NCBI RefSeq assembly: GCF_030246845.1
Contig: NZ_CP126889.1
Span: 1,364,001-1,428,000 of the forward strand
Direction: 5' to 3'
Source of the DNA: Enhydrobacter sp.
GTDB taxonomy: Bacteria > Pseudomonadota > Alphaproteobacteria > Reyranellales > Reyranellaceae
Length of the DNA: 64,000 nucleotides
Part shown: positions 34,666 through 44,264 of the stretch, in pieces
How positions within the stretch are numbered: position 1 is the first letter of the stretch
How the letters are laid out: every line of letters starts with the position of its first letter
Notes under the pieces: model-generated
Seen by the model: the letters and a program-made list of their open reading frames with translations, nothing else
Told to the model about the DNA's origin: nothing
The model's database searches: none
Position numbers and translations under genes: made by a program

Positions 34666-37600
34666 ATGAGCACGGCCGCCACCCCCGTCCCCCTCGTCTT
34701 CGGCGACTACGCCCTGGAGGACCGTTACCGGCTCGACAAGGGTCGCGTGTATCTCACCGGCATCCAGGCGCTGGTGCGCCTGCCGATGATGCAGCGCCAG
34801 CGCGATTTCAAGGCCGGGCTGAATACCGGCGGCTTCATCTCGGGTTATCGCGGCTCGCCGCTGGGCATGTACGACAATGCCCTGTGGGGCGCGAAGCGCT
34901 ACCTGAAAGAGAACAACATCCATTTCCAGCCGGGCCTGAACGAGGATCTCGCCGCGACCGCGGTCTGGGGCAGCCAGCAGACCAATCTTTTCCCGTCGGC
35001 GGCTGTCGATGGCGTGTTCGCCATCTGGTACGGCAAGGGGCCGGGCGTCGATCGTTCGATGGATGTGCTGAAGCACGGCAATGCCGCCGGCACCTCGCCG
35101 CATGGCGGCGTGATCGCGCTGGCGGGCGACGATCACGGCTGCCAGTCCTCGACCCTGCCGCATCAGAGCGAGCAGGTCTTCGCCGCCGCCATGATCCCCG
35201 TCGTCAATCCGGCGACAGTGCAGGAGTATCTCGACTTCGGCATCCTGGGCTTCGCGCTGTCGCGTTATTCGGGCTGCTGGATCGGCTTCAAGGCGATTTC
35301 CGAGACCGTCGAGTCCGGCGCCTCGGTCTGGGTCGATCCCGAGCGCATCCAGGTCGTGATGCCGACCGACTTCCAGTTGCCGCCGGGCGGGCTCGGCATC
35401 CGCAATCCCGATCCTCCGCTCGAGCAGGAAAGGCGCCTGCACGGGCCAAAAATGGCGGCCGTGCAGGCGTTCGTGCGGGCCAACGGCTTCGACCGCACGG
35501 TGATCGAGCCGCCGCGGGCGCGCATCGGCATCATGACGACCGGCAAGGCCTATCTCGATACACGCCAGGCGCTGGAGGATCTCGGCATCGACGACGCGCG
35601 CGCCAAAGCGCTCGGCATCCGCCTCTACAAGGTCGGGCTCACGTGGCCACTCGAGCCCGAGGGTGCGCGCCGCTTCGCCGAAGGCCTCGACGAGGTGATC
35701 GTGGTCGAGGAGAAGCGCTCCAACCTCGAGGATCAGCTTGTCCGCATCCTCTACAACCTGCCGGCCGATCGCCGGCCGCTGGTGATCGGCAAGGCCGACG
35801 AGACCGGCCGCATCATCCTGCCGAGCGACGGCGAGCTCTCGCCCACCGGCGTCGCCCTGGTGATCGCCAACCGGCTCATGAAGCATGCCGGCGAGTCACC
35901 CGAGCTCAAGCAGCGGCTGGCGCGGCTCGAGGCCAAGGAGAAGCTGCTCGCCGCGCCGCCGCCCAAGATGGCGCGCACGCCCTATTTCTGCTCGGGGTGC
36001 CCACACAACACCTCGACGCGCGTGCCCGAGGGCAGTCGCGCCATGGCCGGCATCGGCTGCCACGGCATGGCGGTGTGGATGCCCGAACGCCGCACCTCGC
36101 TCATCAGCCATATGGGCGGCGAGGGCGTGGCCTGGGTCGGCCAGGCGCCGTTCACGTCGGAAAAGCACATCTTCCAGAACCTGGGCGACGGCACCTACTA
36201 CCATTCCGGCCTGATGGCGATCCGCCAGTCGGCGGCCGCGGGCGTCAACATCACCTACAAGATCCTCTACAACGACGCCGTCGCCATGACCGGCGGGCAG
36301 CCGCACGACGGCCCGCTGAGCGTCCCCGAGATCACGCGGCAGGTCGAGGCCGAGGGCGCGAAGAGGATCGTGGTCGTCACCGACGAGCCCGACAAATATC
36401 CGCCCAATGCCGGCTTCGCGCATGGCGTCAGCATCCGCCATCGCGACGAGCTCGACGCCGTGCAGCGCGAGCTGCGCGACATCCCGGGCCTCACCGTGCT
36501 GGTCTACGACCAGACCTGCGCCGCCGAGAAGCGGCGGCGGCGCAAGCGCGGCACCTTCCCCGATCCCGCCAAGCGCGTGTTCATCAACGACGCGGTGTGC
36601 GAGGGCTGCGGCGACTGTTCCGAGCAGAGCAACTGCGTGTCGGTCAAGCCGCTCGAGACCGAGCTCGGCCGCAAGCGCCAGATCGACCAGAGCAACTGCA
36701 ACAAGGACTTCTCCTGCCTGAAGGGCTTCTGCCCGAGCTTCGTCTCGGTGCACGGCGGTACGCCGGCCAAGGCCCGGCGACCGCAGCTCAAGGTCGTGCA
36801 GGACGATCCCTTGGCCTCGTTGCCGATGCCGACCCTGCGGCCGTTGAGCGAGGCGTACGGCATCCTCGTGACCGGCATCGGCGGCACCGGCGTGATCACC
36901 GTCGGTGCGCTGATCGGCATGGCGGCGCATCTCGAAGGCAAGGGCTGCACCGTGCTCGACTTCACCGGGCTCGCGCAGAAGAACGGCGCGGTCATGAGCC
37001 ATGTGCGGCTGGCACCCCGGCCCGACGACCTGCATGCCGTACGCATCGCCGCGGGCGGCGCCAATCTCGTGCTGGGCTGCGATATGGTGGTGGCCGCGTC
37101 ACCGGCGGCGCTGTCGCGCATCGAGCCCGGCATCACCAAGGCCGTGATCAACGGCCATATGACGCCGGTCGCGGCATTCGTGACCAACGGCGACATGGAT
37201 CTCGGCGCCGAGTCCATGATGAAGGCGATCCGCGACGCCGCCGGTGACGAGGCCACCTCGTTCGTCGACGGCACCGGGCTCGCCACCGCGCTGCTCGGCG
37301 ACTCGATCGCGACCAATCTCTTCATGCTGGGCTACGCCTGGCAGAAAGGGCTGGTGCCGCTGTCGCTCGAGGCGCTCATGCGCGCGGTCGAGTTGAATGG
37401 CGTCGCTGTCGAGACCAGCAAGCGCACCTTCGACTGGGGCCGGCTCGCCGCGCACAATCTTGCTGCCGTGCAGACCGCGGCCAAGCCGACATTGCGCGTG
37501 GAGAAGCCGGTGGCCCGTACGCTGGCCGAGATCGTCGCCAAGCGGGTCGAGTTGCTGACCGCTTACCAGGACGCCGCCTATGCCGAGCGCTACCGCGCTT

Positions 37601-38178
37601 TCGTCGACAAAGTCGCCAAGGCCGAAAAGGAGAAGGCCAAGGGCCGTTCCGGCCTCGCCGAGGCGGTGGCCAAGTCGCTCTACAAGCTGATGGCCTACAA
37701 GGACGAGTACGAGGTGGCGCGGCTCTACACCGACGGCGAGTTCCTGAGGAAGCTCGGCAGCCAGTTCGAGGGCGACTACAGGATCACCTTCCATCTGGCG
37801 CCGCCGCTGTTCGCCGAGCGCGATCCGGTGACGGGCCACCTCAAGAAGCGCGAGTACGGCGCCTGGATGATGCCGGCCTTCCGCCTGCTCGCCTCGATGA
37901 GAAAGCTGCGCGGCACGGCCTTCGACATTTTCGGGCGCACCGCGGAGCGGCGCATGGAGCGCCGCCTGATCGGCGAGTACGAGGCAACGATCGACAGCGT
38001 CCTCGCCACGCTCGACCAGACCAACCACCCAATCGCGGTGCAGATCGCCCAGGTGCCGGAGAGCATGCGCGGCTTCGGGCATGTAAAGGAAAGGAACGTG
38101 CAGGCGGCCAAGGCGCGCGAGACGTCGCTGCTGGCCGCCTACCGTGCCCCGGCGACGGCCCGCGCCGCCGCGGAGTAG
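34666..38178 (+). CDS. Indolepyruvate ferredoxin oxidoreductase family protein (fused)
   Basis: 1170-residue fused 2-oxoacid:ferredoxin oxidoreductase. Order: pyrimidine-binding TPP half (residues 1-370), TPP pyrophosphate-binding domain (about 430-600, with CSGCPHNTS and GIGCHGMAVWMP), a short cysteine-rich cluster segment (about 640-690, CEGCGDCSEQSNC), and the gamma-type domain starting GIGGTGVITVGALIG (about 730-930), then a helical tail. The fusion is typical of alphaproteobacteria. It oxidatively decarboxylates aryl or branched 2-oxoacids to acyl-CoA. No ferredoxin gene is adjacent. Confidence 0.93.
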   Translation: MSTAATPVPLVFGDYALEDRYRLDKGRVYLTGIQALVRLPMMQRQRDFKAGLNTGGFISGYRGSPLGMYDNALWGAKRYLKENNIHFQPGLNEDLAATAVWGSQQTNLFPSAAVDGVFAIWYGKGPGVDRSMDVLKHGNAAGTSPHGGVIALAGDDHGCQSSTLPHQSEQVFAAAMIPVVNPATVQEYLDFGILGFALSRYSGCWIGFKAISETVESGASVWVDPERIQVVMPTDFQLPPGGLGIRNPDPPLEQERRLHGPKMAAVQAFVRANGFDRTVIEPPRARIGIMTTGKAYLDTRQALEDLGIDDARAKALGIRLYKVGLTWPLEPEGARRFAEGLDEVIVVEEKRSNLEDQLVRILYNLPADRRPLVIGKADETGRIILPSDGELSPTGVALVIANRLMKHAGESPELKQRLARLEAKEKLLAAPPPKMARTPYFCSGCPHNTSTRVPEGSRAMAGIGCHGMAVWMPERRTSLISHMGGEGVAWVGQAPFTSEKHIFQNLGDGTYYHSGLMAIRQSAAAGVNITYKILYNDAVAMTGGQPHDGPLSVPEITRQVEAEGAKRIVVVTDEPDKYPPNAGFAHGVSIRHRDELDAVQRELRDIPGLTVLVYDQTCAAEKRRRRKRGTFPDPAKRVFINDAVCEGCGDCSEQSNCVSVKPLETELGRKRQIDQSNCNKDFSCLKGFCPSFVSVHGGTPAKARRPQLKVVQDDPLASLPMPTLRPLSEAYGILVTGIGGTGVITVGALIGMAAHLEGKGCTVLDFTGLAQKNGAVMSHVRLAPRPDDLHAVRIAAGGANLVLGCDMVVAASPAALSRIEPGITKAVINGHMTPVAAFVTNGDMDLGAESMMKAIRDAAGDEATSFVDGTGLATALLGDSIATNLFMLGYAWQKGLVPLSLEALMRAVELNGVAVETSKRTFDWGRLAAHNLAAVQTAAKPTLRVEKPVARTLAEIVAKRVELLTAYQDAAYAERYRAFVDKVAKAEKEKAKGRSGLAEAVAKSLYKLMAYKDEYEVARLYTDGEFLRKLGSQFEGDYRITFHLAPPLFAERDPVTGHLKKREYGAWMMPAFRLLASMRKLRGTAFDIFGRTAERRMERRLIGEYEATIDSVLATLDQTNHPIAVQIAQVPESMRGFGHVKERNVQAAKARETSLLAAYRAPATARAAAE

Positions 38179-38220
38179 CGGCGAGTTCGACGTCGTGCGC
38201 GTTGTCGATCCGGCGCGCCT

Positions 38221-38820
38221 TCAGGCGCGTCCGGTCTGGTGCGAGTAGGAGGCGAGGTCGAAGCGGCCGCTGCCGCCGCCTTTTCCGCCCAGCATGTCGA
38301 GCGCGCGCTGCCACTTCGCCCCGAAGTCGGCGTCGAACACGAGGGCCGGGTTGGCATCGACCACCAGCCAGGCATTGTCCTGCATCTCGCGATCGAGCTG
38401 GCCGGGCGCCCAGCCGGAATGGCCGAGCGCCAGCCAGGCCTGCTTGGGACCGTGACCGCCCGCCATATCCTTCAGGATCTCGAGCGACGCGGTCAGCGCC
38501 ATGCCGCCTTCGATCAGCAGCGTCTCCTCGCGCTTGTAGTCGGCCGAATGCAGCACCAGCCCGCGCGACGTCTCGACCGGCCCCCCGAACAGTACCGGCT
38601 GATTGTCCGACACCGACGGCACCTCGATGCCGAGCTGCTTGTAGACCTGCCCCAGCGGCAGATCGTTCACCGCATTGTTCACGATGATGCCGAGTGCGCC
38701 CTCGGTGTCGTGCTTGCAGATGAAGACCACACTCTTCTGGAAGCGCTCATCCGGCATGGATGGCGCTGCGACGAGGAAGCGGCCGACGAGCGAAGCCGCA
38801 GGCGAGGACCCCGACATCAT
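38221..38820 (-). CDS. YqgE/AlgH family protein (UPF0301)
   Basis: 199 residues from the ATG at 38820, chosen because GGGGGAA lies at good spacing upstream; an ATG at 38841 would add seven residues. Family marks: [22 protein letters not shown], then [17 protein letters not shown] and [17 protein letters not shown]. The structure is known for relatives but the function is not settled. AlgH was linked to alginate regulation in Pseudomonas. It diverges from the peroxiredoxin gene. Confidence 0.92.
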   Translation of the reverse strand: MMSGSSPAASLVGRFLVAAPSMPDERFQKSVVFICKHDTEGALGIIVNNAVNDLPLGQVYKQLGIEVPSVSDNQPVLFGGPVETSRGLVLHSADYKREETLLIEGGMALTASLEILKDMAGGHGPKQAWLALGHSGWAPGQLDREMQDNAWLVVDANPALVFDADFGAKWQRALDMLGGKGGGSGRFDLASYSHQTGRA

Positions 38821-38957
38821 TCTATGTTCCCCCAAATCCATGGGGATTGTCCGGCCAAAGATCAAGTCCTTGCGAAGGGGTAGACCATGGGTCGGTCGTG
38901 GACAAGGGCGGCCATTGCGTCCTAGGGTCCGGCGTCCCACCAATCAGGAGCAGAGAC

Positions 38958-39440
38958 ATGGCCAAAGTCGGCGACAAGGTGCCCAATGCGACGTTGCGCA
39001 TGCTGGGACCCGAAGGCCCCAAACCCGTCACCACCGAGGAGCTGTTCGCGCCCGGCAAGAAGGTCGTGGCCTTCGCGTTGCCCGGCGCCTTCACGCCCAC
39101 CTGCTCGGCCAAGCACGTGCCCGGCTTCGTCTCCGAGTTCGACAAGCTGAAGGCCAAAGGCGTCGACACGGTCGCCTGCATCTCCGTGAACGACGCCTTC
39201 GTCATGGGCGCCTGGGGCAAGGACCAGAAAGTCGGCGACAAGGTGATGATGCTGGGCGACGGCAACGGCGAGTTCACCCAGGCGATGGGCCTCACCATGG
39301 ATGGCTCGAAGTTCGGTCTGGGCACGCGCAGCCAGCGCTATGCCATGATCGTCGACAACGGCGTCATCAAGGATCTGTTCGTCGAGAAGCCCGGCGCTTT
39401 CGAGGTATCCTCGGCCGAGAACGTGCTGAAGCATCTCTGA
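38958..39440 (+). CDS. Peroxiredoxin (Prx5/glutaredoxin-type)
   Basis: 160 residues of the AhpC-TSA/redoxin fold, Prx5 subgroup. The peroxidatic cysteine is Cys49 in [16 protein letters not shown]. The Arg of the active site is in [11 protein letters not shown]. No second (resolving) cysteine of the typical 2-Cys type is seen, so it probably uses glutathione/glutaredoxin. It reduces hydrogen and alkyl peroxides. A terminator follows at 39477. Confidence 0.93.
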   Translation: MAKVGDKVPNATLRMLGPEGPKPVTTEELFAPGKKVVAFALPGAFTPTCSAKHVPGFVSEFDKLKAKGVDTVACISVNDAFVMGAWGKDQKVGDKVMMLGDGNGEFTQAMGLTMDGSKFGLGTRSQRYAMIVDNGVIKDLFVEKPGAFEVSSAENVLKHL

Positions 39441-39476
39441 TCCTCGGGCTCGGACCCTTCGTCCGCAGCAGATATT

Positions 39477-39514
39477 GACGGTGGGATTGAAAATATCCCG
39501 CCGTCTTTATTTTC
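39477..39514 (+). terminator. Rho-independent terminator after the peroxiredoxin gene
   Basis: 11-bp stem GACGGTGGGAT/ATCCCGCCGTC with one G-T pair, a 7-base loop, then TTTATTTT. It lies 36 bp after the stop codon. Confidence 0.85.
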
Positions 39515-39606
39515 GGAGATGAGGTGCAATTGTTGGCAGCGCTTCCACCCTTGCAATATGCTCGGAGCATGCAGGCTCCGCGCCTGCGAAACGAGGGAGA
39601 TGCGCA

Positions 39607-40275
39607 ATGACAAACATCGGACGCCGCATGGCGTTTACTCGTCTTGGGATCGCGACTGCCGCGGCGGCCGCCCTGTCGATGGCGGCGCTGCCGGCGTTTG
39701 CCGAGGAGGAAGACCTCTATATCGCGAGCCGCTACCAGAACTTCAAACGCGGCACGATCCACAGCCTCGATCCGAAGACGCGCGGCCTGGTCGTCATGTT
39801 CGACGGCCTCGGCCGGGTCAAGATGAAGGCGTCGGACATGGTGGTGAAGACGACCAGCGGCTATCCCGGCAATGCCTATGACGAGCTGAAGGTCGGGCAG
39901 ACCGTGGACGTCCACTGGTACGACTATATCGACTTCCTGATCGCCAAGACGACGCCCCAGTCGTCGGCGCACGCCAAGGCGATGGTGGCCCAAGGTGCGC
40001 GGATCGAAGGCTTTCCCGGCAGCCTGCACAAGGTCCGGCTGTTTGAGATGACGGGCATGGTGGTGAGCACCGATCCGCAGCACGGCACGGTCGACATCAT
40101 CAACGCCTCGACCGGCGAGCCCGACAAGCCGGCCCCCGACAGCGGGGAGGTCATCCGGCTGCCGCAGATCCAGACCGAGAAAGGCCGGGCGGCCCTGGCA
40201 ACATTGAAGCCGGGCGACAAGCTGACGGCGGTGTTCAGCGTGCAGAGCGCCTTCAGGATCGCGATCGTCCGCTAG
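39607..40275 (+). CDS. Secreted protein of unknown function (paralogue of 51123-51725)
   Basis: 222 residues with a signal peptide ending in LPAFAEE. The mature part seems to have two similar beta-rich halves, each with a pattern G-x-I/V-x-x-x-D-x-x-x-x-x-V-x-V (GTIHSLDPKTRGLVVMFDG and GMVVSTDPQHGTVDIINAS). Near the end lies QTEKGRAALATLKPGDKLTA, which also occurs in similar form (TPEGRAALPRVMPGDKLTV) in the protein at 51123-51725. No known domain is recognised. It stands alone between two terminators. Confidence 0.75.
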   Translation: MTNIGRRMAFTRLGIATAAAAALSMAALPAFAEEEDLYIASRYQNFKRGTIHSLDPKTRGLVVMFDGLGRVKMKASDMVVKTTSGYPGNAYDELKVGQTVDVHWYDYIDFLIAKTTPQSSAHAKAMVAQGARIEGFPGSLHKVRLFEMTGMVVSTDPQHGTVDIINASTGEPDKPAPDSGEVIRLPQIQTEKGRAALATLKPGDKLTAVFSVQSAFRIAIVR

Positions 40276-40299
40276 CCCTCTCCATTCTCGATCGACATG

Positions 40300-40333
40300 A
40301 CGGCGGGACCCTCACAGTCCCGCCGTTTTCGTC
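40300..40333 (+). terminator. Rho-independent terminator
   Basis: Perfect 10-bp stem ACGGCGGGAC/GTCCCGCCGT with a 7-base loop, followed by TTTCGTCT. It ends the secreted-protein gene at 39607-40275. Confidence 0.85.
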
Positions 40334-40345
40334 TATGGTGGCGGC

Positions 40346-41224
40346 ATGGATTTCGCCGAGCCACCTCTTTTCACCGGCCAGTTCGCCGTCAACGGCGCGA
40401 CCCGCCTGTACGGCACGATCGGCGATCCCATCCGCCAGTTGCGTATGACCGGCGTCATGTCGCACGTTTTCTCGGCGCTCGGCATCAATGCCGTATGGCT
40501 GCCCTTCGAAGGCGGCGCCGCGCTCCTGCCGGTGATGCTGGAGGCGCTCGGCAAGATGCGCAATCTGGGCGGCTTCACCGTCACCATCCCGCACAAGACC
40601 GCGATCCTGCCCCTGATGGGTCGCGTCACGCGGCGGGCACGCGCGGCAGGCAGCGTCAACCTGGTGAAGCGTGATGCCGACGGCGCGCTCTCGGGCGACA
40701 TGGTCGACGGGGCGGGCTTCGTGGCCGGGCTCGAAGCCCAGGGCCATCGCGTGCGCGGCGCCAGCGTCTGGCTGGTCGGCCTGGGCGGCGCGGGCGGCGC
40801 CATCGCAGCGGCGCTGTGCGAGGCCAAGGTCGGCCGCCTGCTCGTCACCGACCTCAAGGCGGCGCGCGCCGATGCGGGCCTCGACCGGCTGTCGCGCTAC
40901 TACCCCGACGTGCCCGTGGCCAGCATCGCGGCCGAGCAGCATCCGCCCAAGGGCATCCATTATGCGATCAACGCCACGCCGCTCGGTCTGCGGCCGGGCG
41001 ATCCGCTTTCCTTCGATCCGGTGACGCTCGATCCCGACACGGTGATCGCCGAGGTCATCATGAGCCCGGTGGAGACGCCGCTCCTGCAGCGTGCACGCAC
41101 GCACGGCCGGCGGGTCCATCACGGCCGTCATATGCTCGACCACCAGATCCCGCTCTATCTCGACTGGTTCGGCATCGACAGCAAAGGCATCGACGTCGTG
41201 CGCCTGGTGCGCTCGCTCTCCTAG
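40346..41224 (+). CDS. Shikimate dehydrogenase family protein (AroE-like)
   Basis: 292 residues with the AroE two-domain layout: substrate domain opening LYGTIGDPIRQLRM, catalytic lysine Lys84 in FTVTIPHKTAIL, catalytic aspartate Asp121 in GDMVDGAGF, and the NADP Rossmann loop LVGLGGAGGAIAAAL. Two points differ from true AroE: the usual GxNTDxxG segment reads GDMVDGAG and there is no NRT phosphate clamp. It is therefore more likely a YdiB/quinate-like or unassigned member than the housekeeping shikimate enzyme. It is followed by an SDR gene 19 bp away. Confidence 0.82.
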   Translation: MDFAEPPLFTGQFAVNGATRLYGTIGDPIRQLRMTGVMSHVFSALGINAVWLPFEGGAALLPVMLEALGKMRNLGGFTVTIPHKTAILPLMGRVTRRARAAGSVNLVKRDADGALSGDMVDGAGFVAGLEAQGHRVRGASVWLVGLGGAGGAIAAALCEAKVGRLLVTDLKAARADAGLDRLSRYYPDVPVASIAAEQHPPKGIHYAINATPLGLRPGDPLSFDPVTLDPDTVIAEVIMSPVETPLLQRARTHGRRVHHGRHMLDHQIPLYLDWFGIDSKGIDVVRLVRSLS

Positions 41225-41243
41225 ACCGTCATCGGAGGACCGC

Positions 41244-42065
41244 ATGACGCACAAGGGACAAACGGCCCTGGTGACGGGCGCCACCGACGGCGTCGGCCGC
41301 GTGGTCGCCGCGCGACTGGGCGCGGCTGGCTTTCGCGTGCTGGTCCACGGCCGAGACCGGACGCGCGGAGAGGCCACCGTGCGGGAAGTAGAGCAGGCCG
41401 GCGGCAGCGCCACTTTCCTGCGCGCCGACCTCGCCTCGCTGGACGAGGTCCGCGGTCTCGCCGGGAACGTCGCCGCGGCCACGGACCGCCTGCACCTCCT
41501 GATCAACAATGCCGGCATCGGCACGGCCGGCGACAGGCCCGGTCGGCAGGTGAGCGCCGACGGTCACGAGCTGCGCTTCGCCGTCAACTACCTCGCGGGC
41601 TTCCTGCTGACCCGTCTGCTCCTGCCGCTGCTCGAGGCCAGCGCACCGGCCCGCATCGTCAACGTTTCCTCGGCCGGCCAGCAGGCGATCGACTTCTCGG
41701 ACGTGATGCTCACCCGCCGCTACAGCGGCGTCGCGGCCTATTGCCAGAGCAAGCTGGCGCAAATCCTGTTCACGATCGACCTCGCCGAGGAGCTGAAGGA
41801 CAGGAGCGTGACCGTGAACGCGCTGCATCCCTCGACCTACATGAACACGACGATGGTCCGCCAATCGGGTACCACGCCGATCAGCCGCGTCGAGGACGGC
41901 GCCGAGGCGATCCTCAATCTCGCGATCGGGCCCTCACTCAAAGGCAGGAGCGGCCTCTATCTCAACGTGCTGCGCGAAGCCCGCGCCGATGGGCAGGCCT
42001 ACGATCCCGCGGCGCGCGCCAGGCTGCGCAAGCTCAGCCGTGACCTCACCGGTCTCAAAGGGTGA
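41244..42065 (+). CDS. SDR-family oxidoreductase (retinol dehydrogenase-like)
   Basis: 273 residues. The cofactor loop is [20 protein letters not shown] is present ([12 protein letters not shown]), and the catalytic motifs are NVSSAGQQ and YCQSKLAQ (Y-x3-K). The ending and length resemble the retinol dehydrogenase/WW-domain oxidoreductase-like branch of SDRs. It follows the AroE-like gene and may be co-transcribed. The last 11 bp overlap the 3' end of the opposite SDR gene. Substrate unknown. Confidence 0.88.
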   Translation: MTHKGQTALVTGATDGVGRVVAARLGAAGFRVLVHGRDRTRGEATVREVEQAGGSATFLRADLASLDEVRGLAGNVAAATDRLHLLINNAGIGTAGDRPGRQVSADGHELRFAVNYLAGFLLTRLLLPLLEASAPARIVNVSSAGQQAIDFSDVMLTRRYSGVAAYCQSKLAQILFTIDLAEELKDRSVTVNALHPSTYMNTTMVRQSGTTPISRVEDGAEAILNLAIGPSLKGRSGLYLNVLREARADGQAYDPAARARLRKLSRDLTGLKG

Positions 42066-42816
42066 GGCCGCCGTTGACATGGATCGTCTGGCCGGTGACG
42101 TAGCTGGCGGCCGGCGAGCAGAGAAAGGCGATCACGGCAGCGACTTCCGCCGTCTTGCCATAGCGGCCCATGGGAATCGATTCGCTCACCCTGGCCATGC
42201 GCTCGCGCGACACCGCGGCATGGGCATTCGCATCCTTCTCGATGAAGCCGGGGGCCACGCAATTCACCGTGACGCCCGATGGCGCGAGGTCGGCGGCCAG
42301 CGCCCGGGCCAGCGCCTCGACGCCTGCCTTGGCGGCGGCCGAGGCCGGGAAGCTCATGATGCCGCGCGCAAAGGCATGGGCCACGAAGGACGACACGCCG
42401 ACCAGCCGGCCGGCCGCCCCGGCCTTCACGAGGAGCGGCTTGGCGGTCGTGGCAAGCTCGAAGAAAGCGGTGGTCATCGAGGCGAGGCTCGCATCCCATG
42501 TCGCGCGATCGACCTCGCCGATGGCACGGCTATCGGCGAAGCCTGCATTGCTCACGATTATGTCGATCCGGCCAAAACGCTTCACTGTCTCGTCGACCAG
42601 GCGCGCCGCGATGCCGACCTGCGCGAGATCGCCCTCCAGCAGCAGCACCTCGCTCCCGGCCTCGCGCACCGAGGCGGCGACCCGTTTGAGGCCGGCCTTG
42701 TTCTTGCGGGCGTGGATGGCCATCGCGGTTCCGGGACCGGCCAGCGCACGGGCCGTGGCCGCGCCGATCCCTGACGAGGCGCCGGTGACGAGAGAGACAC
42801 GGGTGACGGAAGTCAT
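42055..42816 (-). CDS. SDR-family oxidoreductase (FabG-like)
   Basis: 253 residues: [16 protein letters not shown] cofactor loop, SNAGF, and a C-terminal HVNGGLTL typical of FabG-like enzymes (GxTIHVNGG). At the catalytic tyrosine position the text reads [27 protein letters not shown]: the Y-x3-K motif is not evident (SAAAK, with Ser where Tyr is expected). The enzyme may therefore be inactive as a classical SDR or use another residue. It converges with the SDR gene at 41244 (11-bp overlap). Confidence 0.83.
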   Translation of the reverse strand: MTSVTRVSLVTGASSGIGAATARALAGPGTAMAIHARKNKAGLKRVAASVREAGSEVLLLEGDLAQVGIAARLVDETVKRFGRIDIIVSNAGFADSRAIGEVDRATWDASLASMTTAFFELATTAKPLLVKAGAAGRLVGVSSFVAHAFARGIMSFPASAAAKAGVEALARALAADLAPSGVTVNCVAPGFIEKDANAHAAVSRERMARVSESIPMGRYGKTAEVAAVIAFLCSPAASYVTGQTIHVNGGLTL

Positions 42817-42846
42817 GGTCCGTCACCCTAGCCTCCACGCGGCAAG

Positions 42847-43377
42847 TCACGCCAGTTGAAAGCAGGCGGCGCGGCGTTCGCGCTCGAGCAGGGCGCGTTT
42901 GCGCTTGGCACCCCAGCGATAGCCGGACAACCCGCCATTCTTCTTCACGACCCGGTGGCAAGGGATGAGCACGGCGATCGCATTGGCGGCGATGGCCGCC
43001 GTCACGTCCCGCGCGTCGCGCGTGCCGAGCCTGGCCGCGAGCGCGCCGTAGGTCGTGGTCTCGCCGGCAGGGATCTGGCGCAGGAGCGACCAGACCGTCT
43101 TCTGATAGTCGTCGCCGCGCGGGTCGATGGCGACATCGTGCGCATCGTCGGGCCGGTCGATCAGCGCCTGCAATCTGGCCGCCAGCGCCGACAACCCCTC
43201 GTCGTCCTGTTCGAGGAAAGCCTCGGGAAGTCGCGGGCGCAGCGCTTCCAGCGCCGTCTCGCGCCGGTCAGCGAACTCGAAGGCGACGACGCCCCTTTCC
43301 GATGCCGCGACGATGAACTCGCCGAGCGCGCTCTGGCCCCACGTGTAGCGAATACGTTCGGGCATGATCATCTCCAT
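42847..43377 (-). CDS. ogt: Methylated-DNA--protein-cysteine methyltransferase
   Basis: Repairs O6-alkylguanine by moving the alkyl group to its own cysteine (single turnover). 176 residues: an N-terminal ribonuclease-like domain, then the DNA-binding domain with IPCHRVVKKNGGLSGYRWG, where the Cys of PCHR is the acceptor. No Ada N-terminal metal-cysteine domain is present, so this is the Ogt/AdaB type. The AlkB gene lies 82 bp upstream on the same strand, giving a small alkylation-repair set. Confidence 0.93.
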   Translation of the reverse strand: MEMIMPERIRYTWGQSALGEFIVAASERGVVAFEFADRRETALEALRPRLPEAFLEQDDEGLSALAARLQALIDRPDDAHDVAIDPRGDDYQKTVWSLLRQIPAGETTTYGALAARLGTRDARDVTAAIAANAIAVLIPCHRVVKKNGGLSGYRWGAKRKRALLERERRAACFQLA

Positions 43378-43459
43378 CGCATGGAGACTTCATCTGGGAC
43401 GGAGCGGAGCCGACGACACTCCGGCACTTGCCGGCAATTCGTAGGGCTCGGCCACGAAG

Positions 43460-44110
43460 TCAAAGGGCGGCGCGGAAGGTGAGGTTGATCCGCTGGCGAC
43501 CGAGTTTCGGATGCTCGCCCTGCTTCAGCGTGAGCACGCCATGGTGGTAGAGCCGCGAAGGCCCGCCCCAGACAGCGATATCACCGTGCTGCAGCCGATA
43601 TTTGATCACCGGGTCGGCGCGCTTGAGGCCGCCGAACTGGAACGTCGCCGGCAGGCCGAGCGAGACCGAGACGATCGGCTGGCTGAAGTCGCGCTCGTCC
43701 CTGTCCTGGTGCAGAGAGAGGCGCGCCTCCGGCAGATAGCGATTGATGAGGCAGCTGTCGGGCGCGAAACCGGCATACCCCGCTTCCGCTGCGGCCTCGT
43801 TCGCGAGCCGGCGCAAGCTTTCGGGCATGGCCGGCCAGGCCTTTCCGCTCTCGGGATCGGCGACGGCGTAGCGATAGCCGCTCCTGTCGGTCACCCACCC
43901 GACCTCGCCGCAGTTGGTCATGGCGACCGACATCACGAAGCCGCCGGGCGTCGTCATATGTCGAAACGGTGCGGCCGCGAGCACCGATCCGAGCGCCGCC
44001 AGGATCCCGTCCTCCACGACGAGTGCGCGCCCGCGCAACAGCACCGCGCCGGGCGCCATGTCCTCGCGCGCAGGGAGCGAATCGCATGATTTCTCGAACA
44101 GATCAGGCAC
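43460..44110 (-). CDS. alkB: Alpha-ketoglutarate-dependent DNA repair dioxygenase AlkB
   Basis: Oxidatively removes methyl groups from 1-methyladenine and 3-methylcytosine. 216 residues. The Fe(II) ligands are in LHQDRDERDF (His-x-Asp) and the distal histidine in YHHGVLTL. The 2-oxoglutarate arginine is in GRQRINLTFR. VSVSLGLPATFQFGG is the conserved strand pair. It is first of a pair with ogt and diverges from the permease gene. Both genes repair methylation damage. Confidence 0.94.
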   Translation of the reverse strand: MPDLFEKSCDSLPAREDMAPGAVLLRGRALVVEDGILAALGSVLAAAPFRHMTTPGGFVMSVAMTNCGEVGWVTDRSGYRYAVADPESGKAWPAMPESLRRLANEAAAEAGYAGFAPDSCLINRYLPEARLSLHQDRDERDFSQPIVSVSLGLPATFQFGGLKRADPVIKYRLQHGDIAVWGGPSRLYHHGVLTLKQGEHPKLGRQRINLTFRAAL

Positions 44111-44264
44111 GGGAGTCGCCGAATGCCGCCGATGTTGAGGTCATCGATAAGTATATCAGATGGATCGGCCTGCTGAGCTCATTGCGATACGGGAACTTGG
44201 AGAGAGGCTGCAACGTTTCGCCTGCTGTGGCGGCGCTGTGCGGCCAAGTGATCGGTTGGAGCAG

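Noticed and set aside
44160..44264. Longer N-terminus for the iron-permease gene
   Set aside because: Cysteine-rich text with no similarity; ATG 44265 has a better ribosome site.
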